Part shown: in pieces, positions 30,499 to 40,268 of the stretch
Position numbering within the stretch: the first letter of the stretch is position 1
Layout of the letters: each line of letters starts with the position of its first letter
NCBI RefSeq assembly: GCF_002009015.1
Contig: NZ_LZDE01000335.1
Coordinates: 1 to 54,724, forward strand
DNA length: 54,724 nt
Direction: 5' to 3'
DNA from: Microbulbifer mangrovi
GTDB lineage: Bacteria; Pseudomonadota; Gammaproteobacteria; Pseudomonadales; Cellvibrionaceae
Notes under the pieces: generated by a model
Database searches by the model: none
What the model was told of the DNA's origin: nothing
Seen by the model: the letters and a program-made list of their open reading frames with translations, nothing else
Position numbers and translations under genes: made by a program

Positions 30499-32002
30499 CA
30501 AGATCTTTGATAGCTACCCGGACAGTTGGCGGAGTATCTCCTTGGGAGAGCTGTGCGCAGATGGCGGGGGGGCGATACAAACAGGGCCATTCGGTAGCCA
30601 GCTACACGCGAGAGACTATGTCAAAAGTGGTATTCCTTCGATTATGCCGAAAAACATCTCAGTTGAAGGTATTTCGACAGATGATATTGCGCATATTTCA
30701 GAGGCCGATGCGAACAGATTAAGTAAGTACCTCACGAGGGAAGGTGACATTGTCTACAGCCGTCGCGGAGATGTCGAAAAGTGCTCTTTGGTCACTGCGA
30801 AAGAAGATGGCTGGTTATGTGGCACAGGGTGTCTGCGCGTGAGACTAGGTAATCGGGCTCCTATTACACCGGTATACCTACATGCCTATTTATCTCATCC
30901 CAGAGTCAGGCAATGGGTTAGTCGCCATGCTATTGGTGCCACCATGCCAAACTTGAACACGTCAATTTTGTCATCGTTACCGGTATTAATACCTGAAAAA
31001 GCACAGGAAAAAGTTGTAGAAGATCTATGGCGAGGCTTAACTGAAAAAATAAAACTTAACCGTCGTACCAACGAAACGCTAGAGCAAATCGCCCAAACCC
31101 TGTTCAAAAGCTGGTTCGTAGACTTCGACCCGGTGCATGCCAAGGTGGCGGTGCGTGAGCATTTCGAGCAGCGCACCGCCGAATACGGCGAGCCACTGCC
31201 GACACCCGTCGCCATCGGGGAAGCCCAGAACATTGCCGCCGCCGCTACCATCGCAGGCCTTAAATTTGATCCTCCCAATATTAGCGATACCCGATCGCTG
31301 CTGGAGGCCGAGCTAGCAGAGTTGGATTCTGAGAAGCGCGAGCAGCTGAAACAACTTGCCGCCGCTTTTCCTAGTGACTTTGAAGAAACAACACGTGGGA
31401 AGTCACCGGCAGGGTGGCAGATTAGGCCGCTGGACACGATTGCTAAGTATCAGAATGGGCTAGCGTTGCAGAAGTACAGGCCCGAGAACGAGAGTGAATT
31501 CCTGCCGGTGCTAAAGATTGCTCAGCTAAAAAAAGGATATACCGATGGGGTAGAAAAGGCGTCGCCTAACATCAAAGAATCCTGTCGGGTCTATGACGGT
31601 GATGTAATCTTCTCTTGGTCAGGCTCGCTGGTGGTCGACGTCTGGTGTGGCGGGGATGCCGCTCTCAACCAGCATTTGTTTAAGGTCACGTCCAAAGATT
31701 ATCCCAAGTGGTTCTTCTACCAGTTCACCAAGCATCATCTGTGCGAATTTCAGCGAATTGCTGCAGCAAAAGCGGTAACCATGGGTCATATCAAGAGAGA
31801 GCATCTTAGCCAAGCTTTGTGTGCTGTGCCTCCCGATGATTTTCTGGATCTGTTAACTAGAACGTTCGCCTTCCTGTTGGAAAAAGGGATCAGCCTTCGG
31901 TTGGAGAGCCGAACTCTAGCCGAGATCCGAGACCAGCTTTTACCAAAATTGCTATCTGGCGAAATCCAACTCAACCCAGAATCCGCTGTCGAGGCCAACT
32001 AA
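30488..32002 (+). CDS. hsdS: Type I restriction-modification specificity subunit HsdS
   Basis: A 504-residue DNA-recognition subunit. Two target-recognition domains are visible (about 10-180 and 305-460), each followed by a conserved helix: [20 protein letters not shown] near 195-215 and [20 protein letters not shown] near the end. A full two-TRD form means a bipartite recognition site; the site itself cannot be read from sequence. Start ATG 30488 overlaps hsdM, and its TAA overlaps by one base the ATG of the nuclease gene, so translation is likely coupled. TRDs are fast-evolving, consistent with third positions less GC-rich than in hsdM. Confidence 0.95.
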   Translation: MSSDKIFDSYPDSWRSISLGELCADGGGAIQTGPFGSQLHARDYVKSGIPSIMPKNISVEGISTDDIAHISEADANRLSKYLTREGDIVYSRRGDVEKCSLVTAKEDGWLCGTGCLRVRLGNRAPITPVYLHAYLSHPRVRQWVSRHAIGATMPNLNTSILSSLPVLIPEKAQEKVVEDLWRGLTEKIKLNRRTNETLEQIAQTLFKSWFVDFDPVHAKVAVREHFEQRTAEYGEPLPTPVAIGEAQNIAAAATIAGLKFDPPNISDTRSLLEAELAELDSEKREQLKQLAAAFPSDFEETTRGKSPAGWQIRPLDTIAKYQNGLALQKYRPENESEFLPVLKIAQLKKGYTDGVEKASPNIKESCRVYDGDVIFSWSGSLVVDVWCGGDAALNQHLFKVTSKDYPKWFFYQFTKHHLCEFQRIAAAKAVTMGHIKREHLSQALCAVPPDDFLDLLTRTFAFLLEKGISLRLESRTLAEIRDQLLPKLLSGEIQLNPESAVEAN

Positions 32003-33150
32003 TGTATCAGATCGATAAGGATGCGAATCGTATATCCCCGCTGCAAGAAAAAAGGTTCTCTGAGCTTGGTTTTCGTGAACGCGAGCACTTGCAGGAATGG
32101 CTGGCAGCCAACCCAGAGGTGCTGGGGGAGGAGCTGCTGATAATTCAGAAGGAGTTCGATGGTTTCGATGAGACCCGTGAGCGTCTCGACCTACTAGCCT
32201 TGGACAAGCAAGGCCATCTGGTGGTCATAGAGAACAAGCTCGACGATTCCGGTCGCGATGTAGTGTGGCAGGCGCTTAAGTACGCCTCCTACTGCGCCGG
32301 ACTAACCAAGAGCCAGATCGTCGCCATCTATCAGCAGTACCTAGACAAGTATGAGCCCGGCCACACTGCCCAGCAGCGTCTGAGCGAATTCTTCGACGAT
32401 GCCGAGTTTGACGAGCTGACCCTCAACCCAGGTTCCGACCAGCGCATCCTCTTCGTCGCAGCAAACTTTCGGCGCGAGGTCACTTCCACCGCCCTGTGGC
32501 TGATGGAGCACCGCATCCGTATCCAGTGCATCAAGGCCGTGCCCTACGCCCTGGGTGATCAGCTGTTGCTGAAGCTGGATCAGATTATTCCGGTCAAGGA
32601 AGTCGAGGAATATATGGTCGGCATCAGCGATAAGAAGCAGGAGGAGCAGTCCAGTGAGCGGGCTGTACGAAACAGTCACCAAATCCGGCAGAAGTTCTGG
32701 AAGGTATTTTTAGAAACCATTCGTGCTAGTGATTGCCGGCTTTACGACAACGTGAATCCCGGTAAGGAGAACTTCAGCAATGCCGGCTCGGGTCTCAGTG
32801 GGGTCAGCTACTATGTCTCCTTTGGTCGTACTTTCGTGCGAGTAGAGCTGTTCTTTGGCCGTGACAATCCAGAGGAGAACACCGCAATGTGGACCGCTAT
32901 GCACGACCGCCGTGACGAGCTAGAAGCACGCTTCGGCGACGCTCTGGAGTGGAACCCTTTGGAAGGGAAGAAGGGTTGCCGGATTTACTTTCAGCAGCCA
33001 GCTGATGGATTTAATCCTGATGACTGGCACCGGATGGCCGAGTGGTTGACGAAATACATGGCGCGACTTGAAGATACCTTCAAGTCGGAAATTCCAGGGC
33101 TCAAAAGTATGCTCAGCGAGCGACAGGAAGCGAGCGCAGAGCCAGCGTAA
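32002..33150 (+). CDS. PD-(D/E)XK nuclease-like protein with DUF4268 domain, inserted in the RM operon
   Basis: A 382-residue protein without signal peptide. The N-terminal half (about 15-130) looks like a PD-(D/E)XK nuclease fold of the DUF91/NucS-like type: D63 in RLDLLALDK, then E77-N-K79 in LVVIENKLDD, with a downstream Gln in VWQALKYA. The C-terminal half (about 230-370) matches DUF4268 (RQKFWKVFLE, FVRVELFFGR, DWHRMAEWL). It starts on the last base of the hsdS stop codon and is followed 34 bases later by hsdR. Strict coupling suggests it works with the type I system, perhaps as a second nuclease or an accessory anti-phage factor; that role is inference and no activity is shown by sequence alone. 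Confidence 0.85.
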   Translation: MYQIDKDANRISPLQEKRFSELGFREREHLQEWLAANPEVLGEELLIIQKEFDGFDETRERLDLLALDKQGHLVVIENKLDDSGRDVVWQALKYASYCAGLTKSQIVAIYQQYLDKYEPGHTAQQRLSEFFDDAEFDELTLNPGSDQRILFVAANFRREVTSTALWLMEHRIRIQCIKAVPYALGDQLLLKLDQIIPVKEVEEYMVGISDKKQEEQSSERAVRNSHQIRQKFWKVFLETIRASDCRLYDNVNPGKENFSNAGSGLSGVSYYVSFGRTFVRVELFFGRDNPEENTAMWTAMHDRRDELEARFGDALEWNPLEGKKGCRIYFQQPADGFNPDDWHRMAEWLTKYMARLEDTFKSEIPGLKSMLSERQEASAEPA

Positions 33151-33184
33151 AACAAACGATCCAGGACGGAATAAGAATAACAAC

Positions 33185-36100
33185 ATGATTAACGAAGACC
33201 AGCTTGAAGACCTCTGCCAGACCTGGTTCGAAGATATTGGTTATCAGGTTATCCAGGGCGAGGTGATCGCTCCGGATACCTCCAATGCCGAGCGCGATGA
33301 CTGGCAACAGGTGATGCTGCGCCCCAGACTTCGGTCTGCCATCGAACGCCTCAACCACTTTCTGCCGGAGGTGGCCCGAGAGGAGGCCTTCCACGTGGTT
33401 ACCAATCAGGAGGCGCCGGTTCTTGCACAGGCCAACCGCGGCTTACACCGGTTGCTGGTGGATGGTGTCAATGTTGATGTGGCGGGAAACGAGGTCACCG
33501 AGGGTGTGTTCGTACGCCTGGTCGACTTCGAACACCCGGAGAACAACGATTGGCTAGTGGTACGCCAGTTCACTGTCGTTGGTCAACGCAAACGTCGCCC
33601 GGACATGGTGGTGTTCGTAAATGGCCTGCCCTTGGCGGTGATCGAGCTGAAAAACCCCGCCGACGAGAAAACCGATATCTGGTCTGCTTATAACCAGATC
33701 GATACCTACAAGGAGCAGATCCCGGATCTGTTTGTGACCAACACGGCGTTGGTGATTTCGGATGGTCAGCAGGCGCGGCTGGGCTCCCTAACGGCTAATC
33801 AGGAGCGTTATCTGCCCTGGCGTAGTATCACCGGGGATCGGGATGAGGATATCGGCAAGCTCGAGCTGGAGGTGCTCGTACGCGGGCTCTTTGCCCCGGA
33901 GCGCTGGCTCGATTACCTACGTCACTTCATCATCTTTGAAGAAGACCGCGGCAAGGTGATCAAGAAGATCGCCGGCTATCACCAGTTCTTTGCCGTGCGT
34001 GCGGCCACCGAGACTGCCATTGAAGCCCATCAGGCGGGAAGCAACCGTGGGGGTGTGGTGTGGCACACCCAGGGCTCCGGCAAGAGTATTTCCATGTGCT
34101 GCTTCGCCGCCAAGCTGGCCGGGAGTGCGGAATTGGGCAATCCGACCTTGGTGATTGTCACAGACCGCAATGATCTGGACGGACAGCTGTTCCAGACCTT
34201 CAGTGCGGCACGGCAGCTGTTGCGGCAGACACCGGTGCAGGCGGACAGCCGGGACGAGTTGCGGCGGCTGCTGTCGGCTCAGGCTTCCGGTGGCATTATC
34301 TTCACCACCATCCAGAAGTTTGCGCTATTGGATGGGGAGAACCAGCACCCTCAGCTGAGTGAGCGAGGCAATGTCTTGGTCATTAGTGACGAGGCCCACC
34401 GTAGTCAATACGGGCTTAAGGCACGATTAACTGAGTCGGGTAAGTACCAGTACGGTTACGCCAAGCACCTGCGCGATGCCCTGCCCAACGCCACTTTCGT
34501 CGGCTTTACCGGGACCCCCATCGAGCTGGAAGACAAGGATACCCGTGCGGTCTTCGGTGACTATATCCACGTCTACGATGTGGAGCAGGCAGTAAAGGAC
34601 GGGGCTACGGTGCCGATCCATTACGAATCCCGCCTGGCCAAGATCGAGCTGAAGGAAGACGAGCTGCCACAGATCGACGCCGAAGTAGATGAATTGACCG
34701 AGGCGGACGAAGAAGAGGCTGGAGAGCGCTTCAAGGGTCGCTGGGCAGCTTTGGCTGCGGTGGTGGGGGCCGAACCCCGGATTAAGCAGGTGGCCGGTGA
34801 TATCGTCCAGCACTTCGCTACACGGCAGTCTGCGATTCCCGGTAAGGGCATGATCGTCTGTATGAGCCGCGCCATCTGCGTGGATATGTACAACGCGATT
34901 ACCGCTATGCACCCGGAATGGCATGACACCGATCCCGAGAAAGGTGCCATCAAGGTGGTGATGACCGGCTCTGCTGCGGACCCAGCCCACTACCGCCCGC
35001 ATATCCACCCTAAGGAAACACTGAAGCGTTTTGAGCAGCGAGTGAAGGACCCGGCAGACCCGCTACAGCTGGTGATCGTTCGCGACATGTGGCTGACCGG
35101 CTTCGACGCCCCCTGCCTGCATACCCTGTATATCGATAAGCCGATGAAGGGGCACAACCTGATGCAAGCCATCGCGCGGGTGAACCGGGTCTTCGGCGAT
35201 AAACCGGGTGGGCTGGTGGTGGACTATATCGGTATCGCCACCGAGCTGAAGGAGGCGTTGAAGACCTATACCGCAAGCCATGGCCGCGGCAAACCCACCG
35301 TCGATGCTCACGATGCGCTAGCGGTGTTGTTGGAGAAGTTAGAGGTGGTGCGAGGGTTGCTCCACGGTTGCGACTATTCCGACTTCGCTACAAAGCCGTT
35401 GGAGTTGATGGCACCGGCGATGGACTTCGTGCTCGGCCAAGAAGATGGAAAGGCACGCTACTGCGATACAGTGCTGGCTATCAGCAAAGCGTACGCCCTG
35501 TGTGGGACTCTGGATGAGGCCGCAGCGCTGAAGGAAGAGATTGCTTTCCTGCAGGCGATAAGGGCAGCGCTGATCAAGCGGGAGCAATCGGATAAAAAAC
35601 TGACCGATGCTGAAAAGCAGGCACGGATGCGCCAGGTTCTGAGCAACGCGATTGTTTCCGACCGGGTGGTGGATATCTTTGAGGCAGTGGGGCTCGATAA
35701 GCCGAATATCTCTATTCTCTCTGAGGAGTTCATGCAGGAGGTTGCGGGGATGAAGCACCGTAACCTGGCGGTGGAAATCCTGGAGCGTTTGCTGGCAGAC
35801 GAGATTAAGACCCGTAGTGCAAAGAATGTGGTTCAGGCCAAGAAGTACTCCGACCGCCTCAAAGACACGCTGGTGAAATATCAGAATCGCTCCATCCAGA
35901 CCGCACAGGTGATCGAGGAGCTGATCGCCATGGCCAAAGAATTCAAAGCGGCAGCCAATCGCGGTGAGCAACTGCGTCTGAGTGAAGACGAGCTTGCCTT
36001 CTACGAGGCATTGGAGATGAACGAAGCATCGGTGCGGAAACTCGGAGAGGAAGTGTTGCGTACCATTGCCATGGAGCTAACGCTGCGGCTCCGGAATAGC

Positions 36101-36262
36101 ACCACCGTTGACTGGCAGGTGCGGGAATCTGTGCGAGCGAAGTTGCGCCTATTAGTAAAACGGATTCTTAAGAAATATAAGTACCCGCCGGACCAGCAGG
36201 ACGAAGCCGTGGATCTGGTGCTGAAGCAGGCAGAAGTATTATCGGAGGGGTGGGCAGGGTAG
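33185..36262 (+). CDS. hsdR: Type I restriction endonuclease subunit HsdR
   Basis: A 1025-residue motor and nuclease subunit. The N-terminal nuclease domain carries D140 and E154-L-K156 (PDMVVFVNG ... VIELKN). Two RecA-like helicase domains follow: Walker A TQGSGKS with K300, DEAH at 402-405, GFTGTPIELEDKDT. The C-terminal helical part (about 800-1020) contacts the rest of the complex. It translocates unmethylated DNA with ATP and cuts it. ATG 33185 is preferred because MINEDQLEDL is the family-like beginning; an upstream frame to 33068 overlaps the nuclease gene. No obvious inactivating change is seen. Confidence 0.96.
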   Translation: MINEDQLEDLCQTWFEDIGYQVIQGEVIAPDTSNAERDDWQQVMLRPRLRSAIERLNHFLPEVAREEAFHVVTNQEAPVLAQANRGLHRLLVDGVNVDVAGNEVTEGVFVRLVDFEHPENNDWLVVRQFTVVGQRKRRPDMVVFVNGLPLAVIELKNPADEKTDIWSAYNQIDTYKEQIPDLFVTNTALVISDGQQARLGSLTANQERYLPWRSITGDRDEDIGKLELEVLVRGLFAPERWLDYLRHFIIFEEDRGKVIKKIAGYHQFFAVRAATETAIEAHQAGSNRGGVVWHTQGSGKSISMCCFAAKLAGSAELGNPTLVIVTDRNDLDGQLFQTFSAARQLLRQTPVQADSRDELRRLLSAQASGGIIFTTIQKFALLDGENQHPQLSERGNVLVISDEAHRSQYGLKARLTESGKYQYGYAKHLRDALPNATFVGFTGTPIELEDKDTRAVFGDYIHVYDVEQAVKDGATVPIHYESRLAKIELKEDELPQIDAEVDELTEADEEEAGERFKGRWAALAAVVGAEPRIKQVAGDIVQHFATRQSAIPGKGMIVCMSRAICVDMYNAITAMHPEWHDTDPEKGAIKVVMTGSAADPAHYRPHIHPKETLKRFEQRVKDPADPLQLVIVRDMWLTGFDAPCLHTLYIDKPMKGHNLMQAIARVNRVFGDKPGGLVVDYIGIATELKEALKTYTASHGRGKPTVDAHDALAVLLEKLEVVRGLLHGCDYSDFATKPLELMAPAMDFVLGQEDGKARYCDTVLAISKAYALCGTLDEAAALKEEIAFLQAIRAALIKREQSDKKLTDAEKQARMRQVLSNAIVSDRVVDIFEAVGLDKPNISILSEEFMQEVAGMKHRNLAVEILERLLADEIKTRSAKNVVQAKKYSDRLKDTLVKYQNRSIQTAQVIEELIAMAKEFKAAANRGEQLRLSEDELAFYEALEMNEASVRKLGEEVLRTIAMELTLRLRNSTTVDWQVRESVRAKLRLLVKRILKKYKYPPDQQDEAVDLVLKQAEVLSEGWAG

Positions 36263-36341
36263 CGGAGGCGAGCAGGTCCAAAGACGAAGGGATACTGCCT
36301 GTAAAAATTTATAAATAAAGCGCCATTGCGAGGGATGTGTG

Positions 36342-37787
36342 ATGAATTACAGTGATTGGAAGCGGCGGTATTCGCGTGCTACTACAGATGAGCTTATGTA
36401 CCTTTATGTCCGTGGTGGGCTCCTCCCAGAAGCTACCCGTGCACTGGAGGAGATTCTGTGCAACCGGACAGACTTTTCTGGAGAAGAACTCGAGTTGCTT
36501 AAGCGTGATATTCGGGTCCATAGTAAGCGCGAAAAATCTTCCACGTCCTTCCAAACAATACCTCCCAGTAATGGCGAAAAGAAAAAAGGGACCAAGGGCT
36601 CCTTTAATAAAATCTATAGTATTTTTTTAGGTTTGGCCCTCGCGTCATTATTAATCCCTGTAGGACGCTTGGTGTTCTTTATATTAGAGGATCCCCATAC
36701 ACTTCAGTGTCAGTTTGCAAGTTATCTATTAAGAAGTGGTAATGAAGAGCAAAGAGAGCAATGGTGTTCTCGAATAGATAAGACTCCCGAGGAAGAAGTG
36801 TCTTCTGGAGACGGAAAGTACGGAGTTCTCAGTGGTGATCGTGAAGCAATTTCCATCAGTGAAGATGTAGTCTATCAGTCGAAAATAGTCGGAAAATGGT
36901 CCTGTGAATATTATTTCATTGAGGATGGGGTGCGCGTGCGTGCTACTGAAAGTGCTGAGTATTTCGCGGGTGGTCGCGCAGATTCAGCTGGGAATGTGAT
37001 GTACCAATCAGACTCAATTATTCCATTTGATTTTGAATTTAAGCAAAGCCACCAGTGGTCCATAAAAGGCGGCCGGTTAACGGAGGTCACAGACGCTTTC
37101 GAAATGTATCCCGCTAGTAGTTGGAGTCAGAACGATATATCTATGGATATTGACTCCCTAGATCCAGATGATTTAGTCGAAACTTATGAAATATTAGAGT
37201 TATCTGAGACAGCGCTCGTTCTTAGGGCGGAATCTGATGGAGTAGAGCATGGATGTTCAAAGGCTATTGCTGGAGGTGGCCGCGAGAGAAAGATTCAAGG
37301 GATTCCTGCGCCGATCACACTGGGCGGTTTTACGTCAGCCCCGCCGGTCGACATCGAATCATCAAAGCATGATCGCGTAACCAGGCTACCCTACTCAAGT
37401 CCGGGCATTAAAATAACCGTAGCGATATATGATGTAGGGTATCAGTACCTCCCTGATGGATCCGGATCTGAGCTGGCATTAATAGAACTAAAGAGCCTCA
37501 TATCTGAAGCCAATGATAACCTTAGGGCAGGGGATGGGGATAATGTTAAAATTTCAGAAGTCGTACCCATGGGATTGACGCCGGAGAATGCTAATTTTTT
37601 GGGTAGGAGGCTAGATTTTCCCTCTGATGATGGAGCAATAAGTCACCACCTCTTTCTAACAGTCTTTAATAATAAGTTTCTTAAGGTAGTAGCCACTTCA
37701 TCTTCCCGTCCTGGCTCGACAGAAAGAGTCCACGCATTCGTGATGGCGTACACAAGAATACTCTGGCCGAATCCGGATGTGATTTAG
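36342..37787 (+). CDS. Unknown single-pass membrane protein at the end of the defence cassette
   Basis: A 481-residue protein I do not recognise. Residues 1-90 are charged and presumably cytoplasmic (MNYSDWKRRYSRAT); one hydrophobic helix spans about 92-115 (IFLGLALASLLIPVG); the remaining 365 residues should be periplasmic and contain a lipocalin-like entry (VGKWSCEYYF near 190) and several Cys. GAGGG lies seven bases before ATG 36342; a GTG three bases earlier is less likely. The gene is clearly richer in AT codons than its neighbours, which suggests recent acquisition. It follows hsdR on the same strand and converges with the terminase-like gene, so it is cargo of the element. A defence role is only guilt by association. 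Confidence 0.75.
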   Translation: MNYSDWKRRYSRATTDELMYLYVRGGLLPEATRALEEILCNRTDFSGEELELLKRDIRVHSKREKSSTSFQTIPPSNGEKKKGTKGSFNKIYSIFLGLALASLLIPVGRLVFFILEDPHTLQCQFASYLLRSGNEEQREQWCSRIDKTPEEEVSSGDGKYGVLSGDREAISISEDVVYQSKIVGKWSCEYYFIEDGVRVRATESAEYFAGGRADSAGNVMYQSDSIIPFDFEFKQSHQWSIKGGRLTEVTDAFEMYPASSWSQNDISMDIDSLDPDDLVETYEILELSETALVLRAESDGVEHGCSKAIAGGGRERKIQGIPAPITLGGFTSAPPVDIESSKHDRVTRLPYSSPGIKITVAIYDVGYQYLPDGSGSELALIELKSLISEANDNLRAGDGDNVKISEVVPMGLTPENANFLGRRLDFPSDDGAISHHLFLTVFNNKFLKVVATSSSRPGSTERVHAFVMAYTRILWPNPDVI

Positions 37788-37895
37788 CCATTTCCGGGAA
37801 TGTACCCTGGCATTGTTTCAGAGCCAGCAGTTGTCTGTGAGACACTGCAGAAATAATCGGGCCATACCCCTGCCAAGGCTGAGGCAGGGGTGGAG

Positions 37896-38336
37896 CTATA
37901 GCTTGTCGGGATCAATTCCATGCTCAATTAGGATCGCTCGCGCTTGCTCAGGAGTCATTTCTTCGCTGGGTCGATACTCAGTCCTCTGATCCACTGCCAG
38001 TCGCTCACTGTACTTCTTAGGGGCCGTGACCTTTGCGTACCATTGTCGGGCACCAATCCTGAGCTTGGCGGCCTGAATTTCAGTAGTGAGCTCGGCGCCC
38101 TCACAATTGTCGGCGATCTCCAGCACTTGGTCGGCGAGATAGTCTGCCTTCGCATCCTTAGCCGCGAGATATTGGTTCAAAAACTCAGGGTGTTCTCCAG
38201 ATCTAAGCCATAGGAGGACCGTAGTACGTGACGGCATATCCCTGTCGGCGCAGATATAGTGCAAAGACTCGCCGTTGGCGATTCGACTGCAAATCCGGGA
38301 TGTCATCTCATCTGTGAAAATTGTCGGACGAGGCAT
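37896..38336 (-). CDS. Phage terminase small subunit-like protein
   Basis: A 146-residue protein resembling Sf6-type terminase small subunits: an N-terminal helix-turn-helix (ICSRIANGESLHYICADRD, then SRTTVLLWLRSG) for DNA recognition, a helical middle (AKDAKADYLADQVLEIAD) and WYAKVTAPKKY near the end. In phages this subunit chooses the DNA to be packaged. There is no large terminase, portal or capsid gene in the element, so it may redirect a helper phage, as in satellites, or serve as a DNA-binding regulator. It is the last gene of the minus-strand int-to-terS group. Confidence 0.72.
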   Translation of the reverse strand: MPRPTIFTDEMTSRICSRIANGESLHYICADRDMPSRTTVLLWLRSGEHPEFLNQYLAAKDAKADYLADQVLEIADNCEGAELTTEIQAAKLRIGARQWYAKVTAPKKYSERLAVDQRTEYRPSEEMTPEQARAILIEHGIDPDKL

Positions 38337-38469
38337 AGGGAAGGTTCCTTAGTTGCTGTTAACTTACCGGGAACCAATGATGTTCCCGGTTATTAAACGC
38401 TATATCGCTACCTGAGGCGTCATTGCTTGTTTTCCTGGTAGCGGATAGTTATTAATGGATTGGTTCAAC

Positions 38470-39900
38470 TTAAGGTTCTGCTACCTCAGTCCCCTTGCTG
38501 CTCGGGGTCGGTAGCGGAGTAGCGCTCTCTGGAACTTCTTCAGGGAGATACCGAAGAAATGCATCTTGGAAGGCACCGCGCGAGAATCCTCGACGGTTCT
38601 CATAGCCCTTCTTGAGTTGTTGGCTTTTTACACCAAAGGGTTGTAGCAGCTTGGCGAGACCATGAGGGCTGATAGGCCTGCCATTGCGCCACTCCCCCCA
38701 CGGCCGATCTTCCATTGCAATCAGCGCGCCGAGTAACTCTGTTGTCCATAGGTTGTCTCGGCTTGTACTCAAGAAAATCGAGCGTAAGTCAGTTAGGAGC
38801 ATGGTGCTGTAGTCTTGGTTTTCCCGCGGAGAGTCTTCGAGCCTACTCATGGCCAGGCGAGCCAGGTTTGGCCAATCACCACCGATAGTGTCAGCAATGG
38901 CTAGGAGAGGGATCCAATTGTCTTCAGCCCTGTCGTTACCAACCGCGGGAACATCCGGCTCCGCCATACCGAGCTTGCGTTGATGATCACGGGCCCATCG
39001 TTGACATTGCTGCCGTAGGGAGTGGTTATTACGATTAATATTCACCGGAACCTTTTGGACTTTTTCGGTGGCCAGCTTACGCCGTAGCGTTAGGGTTATG
39101 GATCGGTCTCTGATGGTGTCTGGGGGCTCACTAATCATGGCAATGGCCATGGGTGACCATGTACTAAACCGCTGAGGCTTGTAGTCATCGCCACCAACCC
39201 GGATCACAAATGCCATGCTCTTTCTGTGGCCTGAATTGATGATCCCTACCATATCGCTATTATCCTTCTTGTTCAGGAAGGTATCCGCTTCATCAATTAG
39301 TAGTGCGGGGGACCACTCCTGAATCATGCGAAAAATCGCCGCTGCAGAAACATTAGATGTGGGTAGCGCTCGATGAGCCATGCTTGAAAGAAGCTCCATA
39401 ACGGTAGATTTCCCACACCGTTTTACCGGCGATGACAGCAGGAGCTTTGGAAAGATGCTGAAGCCGTCATAGCAGTAGGTGCCGATTGTCCACAGAGTTA
39501 ATGCGATGCTTCCGCTGTCGGGTAGAATGCAAAAGCGATCAAATTGCTGCTGGATTTCCGTAGCGATAGTGTGCCCCTCCACTGACTTATGCCACGGACG
39601 TATGCCGTCGCTAACTTCCCAGCTTTCGGCGTCCGGCTCGCGGATTTGGCTGGCTCGCCTGTCATTTACCAATCTGTCGAGAATATTCACAGTTACACCG
39701 AGCTTGGTGGAGGCATCTTTTCTCTGGCGTCCATAATCGAGCTTGTTTAGAGCTGCTAGACGCTTTAACTCTAATTCATCGCTAGCACGGCTAGTCTCTT
39801 CCTTGGCGCTGCCTTGTACCACAGTAGCTTCAGTGTCGCGGCTCGGTTGTTTTGCCATTTTGGAGCGCCCCTGTCTCGGACCGGTTTTTTCATCTTTCAT
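38470..39900 (-). CDS. DUF3631-type helicase/primase-like ATPase
   Basis: A 476-residue P-loop ATPase. The Walker A is unusual (SSPVKRCGKST, K164) and the acidic box is LLIDEADTF (D203-E204). The sequence around SMAHRALPTSNVSAAAIFR and FSTWSPMAIAMI matches DUF3631 proteins of mobile elements, often the helicase half of primase-helicases. No primase domain is seen. The N-terminal 90 residues are charged and disordered. ATG 39900 with GAAGAG upstream is preferred; a GTG at 39909 overlaps the alpA-like gene. It probably serves replication of the excised element. Confidence 0.8.
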   Translation of the reverse strand: MKDEKTGPRQGRSKMAKQPSRDTEATVVQGSAKEETSRASDELELKRLAALNKLDYGRQRKDASTKLGVTVNILDRLVNDRRASQIREPDAESWEVSDGIRPWHKSVEGHTIATEIQQQFDRFCILPDSGSIALTLWTIGTYCYDGFSIFPKLLLSSPVKRCGKSTVMELLSSMAHRALPTSNVSAAAIFRMIQEWSPALLIDEADTFLNKKDNSDMVGIINSGHRKSMAFVIRVGGDDYKPQRFSTWSPMAIAMISEPPDTIRDRSITLTLRRKLATEKVQKVPVNINRNNHSLRQQCQRWARDHQRKLGMAEPDVPAVGNDRAEDNWIPLLAIADTIGGDWPNLARLAMSRLEDSPRENQDYSTMLLTDLRSIFLSTSRDNLWTTELLGALIAMEDRPWGEWRNGRPISPHGLAKLLQPFGVKSQQLKKGYENRRGFSRGAFQDAFLRYLPEEVPESATPLPTPSSKGTEVAEP

Positions 39901-39902
39901 GG

Positions 39903-40124
39903 TTAGCACTCTTCTTCACTTGTAATCAGTTTGTGCTTTAGCTCCAGTAGGTACTCCCCCTCCCAGACGATAATTCTCGGCGCTAGGCGAACTCCTCGCT
40001 TGGCTTTACCCGAACTGCTCCATCGCCACCAGGTAGTTAGGCTAACCCCAAACAGGCGAGCGCACTCTGATGCACGGTACAGGAATTGGGGGTTGATCGG
40101 TTGCTTCTGATTAATCGGTCTCAT
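39903..40124 (-). CDS. AlpA-like helix-turn-helix regulator of the element
   Basis: A 73-residue DNA-binding protein: FLYRASECARLFGVSLTTWW forms the AlpA/MerR-like helix-turn-helix, followed by a basic wing (KAKRGVRLAPRIIVWEGEYL). AlpA-type proteins activate integrase/excision genes or the replication genes of satellites and P4-like elements. It lies directly upstream of the DUF3631 gene, overlapping its leader, and an 8-base inverted repeat (40203-40231) sits in its upstream region as a possible operator. Confidence 0.8.
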   Translation of the reverse strand: MRPINQKQPINPQFLYRASECARLFGVSLTTWWRWSSSGKAKRGVRLAPRIIVWEGEYLLELKHKLITSEEEC

Positions 40125-40202
40125 CTATCGGCCCTTCAAATTACGTTGGGATTCGAGGCGTAATGTATGGGGCAAATGGGGGGAAGGGAATATCAGTGAA
40201 TA

Positions 40203-40231
40203 CTAGGTAGTATGCGGGGAACTCTACCTAG
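40203..40231. promoter_or_regulatory. Inverted repeat upstream of the AlpA-like gene
   Basis: CTAGGTAG (40203-40210) and CTACCTAG (40224-40231) are perfect inverted copies around 13 bases, 79 bases before the AlpA-like start. No T run follows, so an operator is more likely than a terminator. Confidence 0.45.
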
Positions 40232-40268
40232 GGTTTTGCGGATGCCTGCTAGTTTAGTGTTCTTTGGA

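Noticed and set aside
28921..36262. A degraded or phase-variable type I RM system
   Set aside because: hsdM, hsdS and hsdR frames are full length with catalytic motifs, hsdS has two target domains, and no inverted hsdS copies or simple repeats were found.
37867..37890. Hairpin CCCCTGCC/GGCAGGGG between the unknown membrane protein and the terminase-like gene
   Set aside because: A perfect stem but no T run on either strand; may end transcripts of the convergent genes but not claimed.
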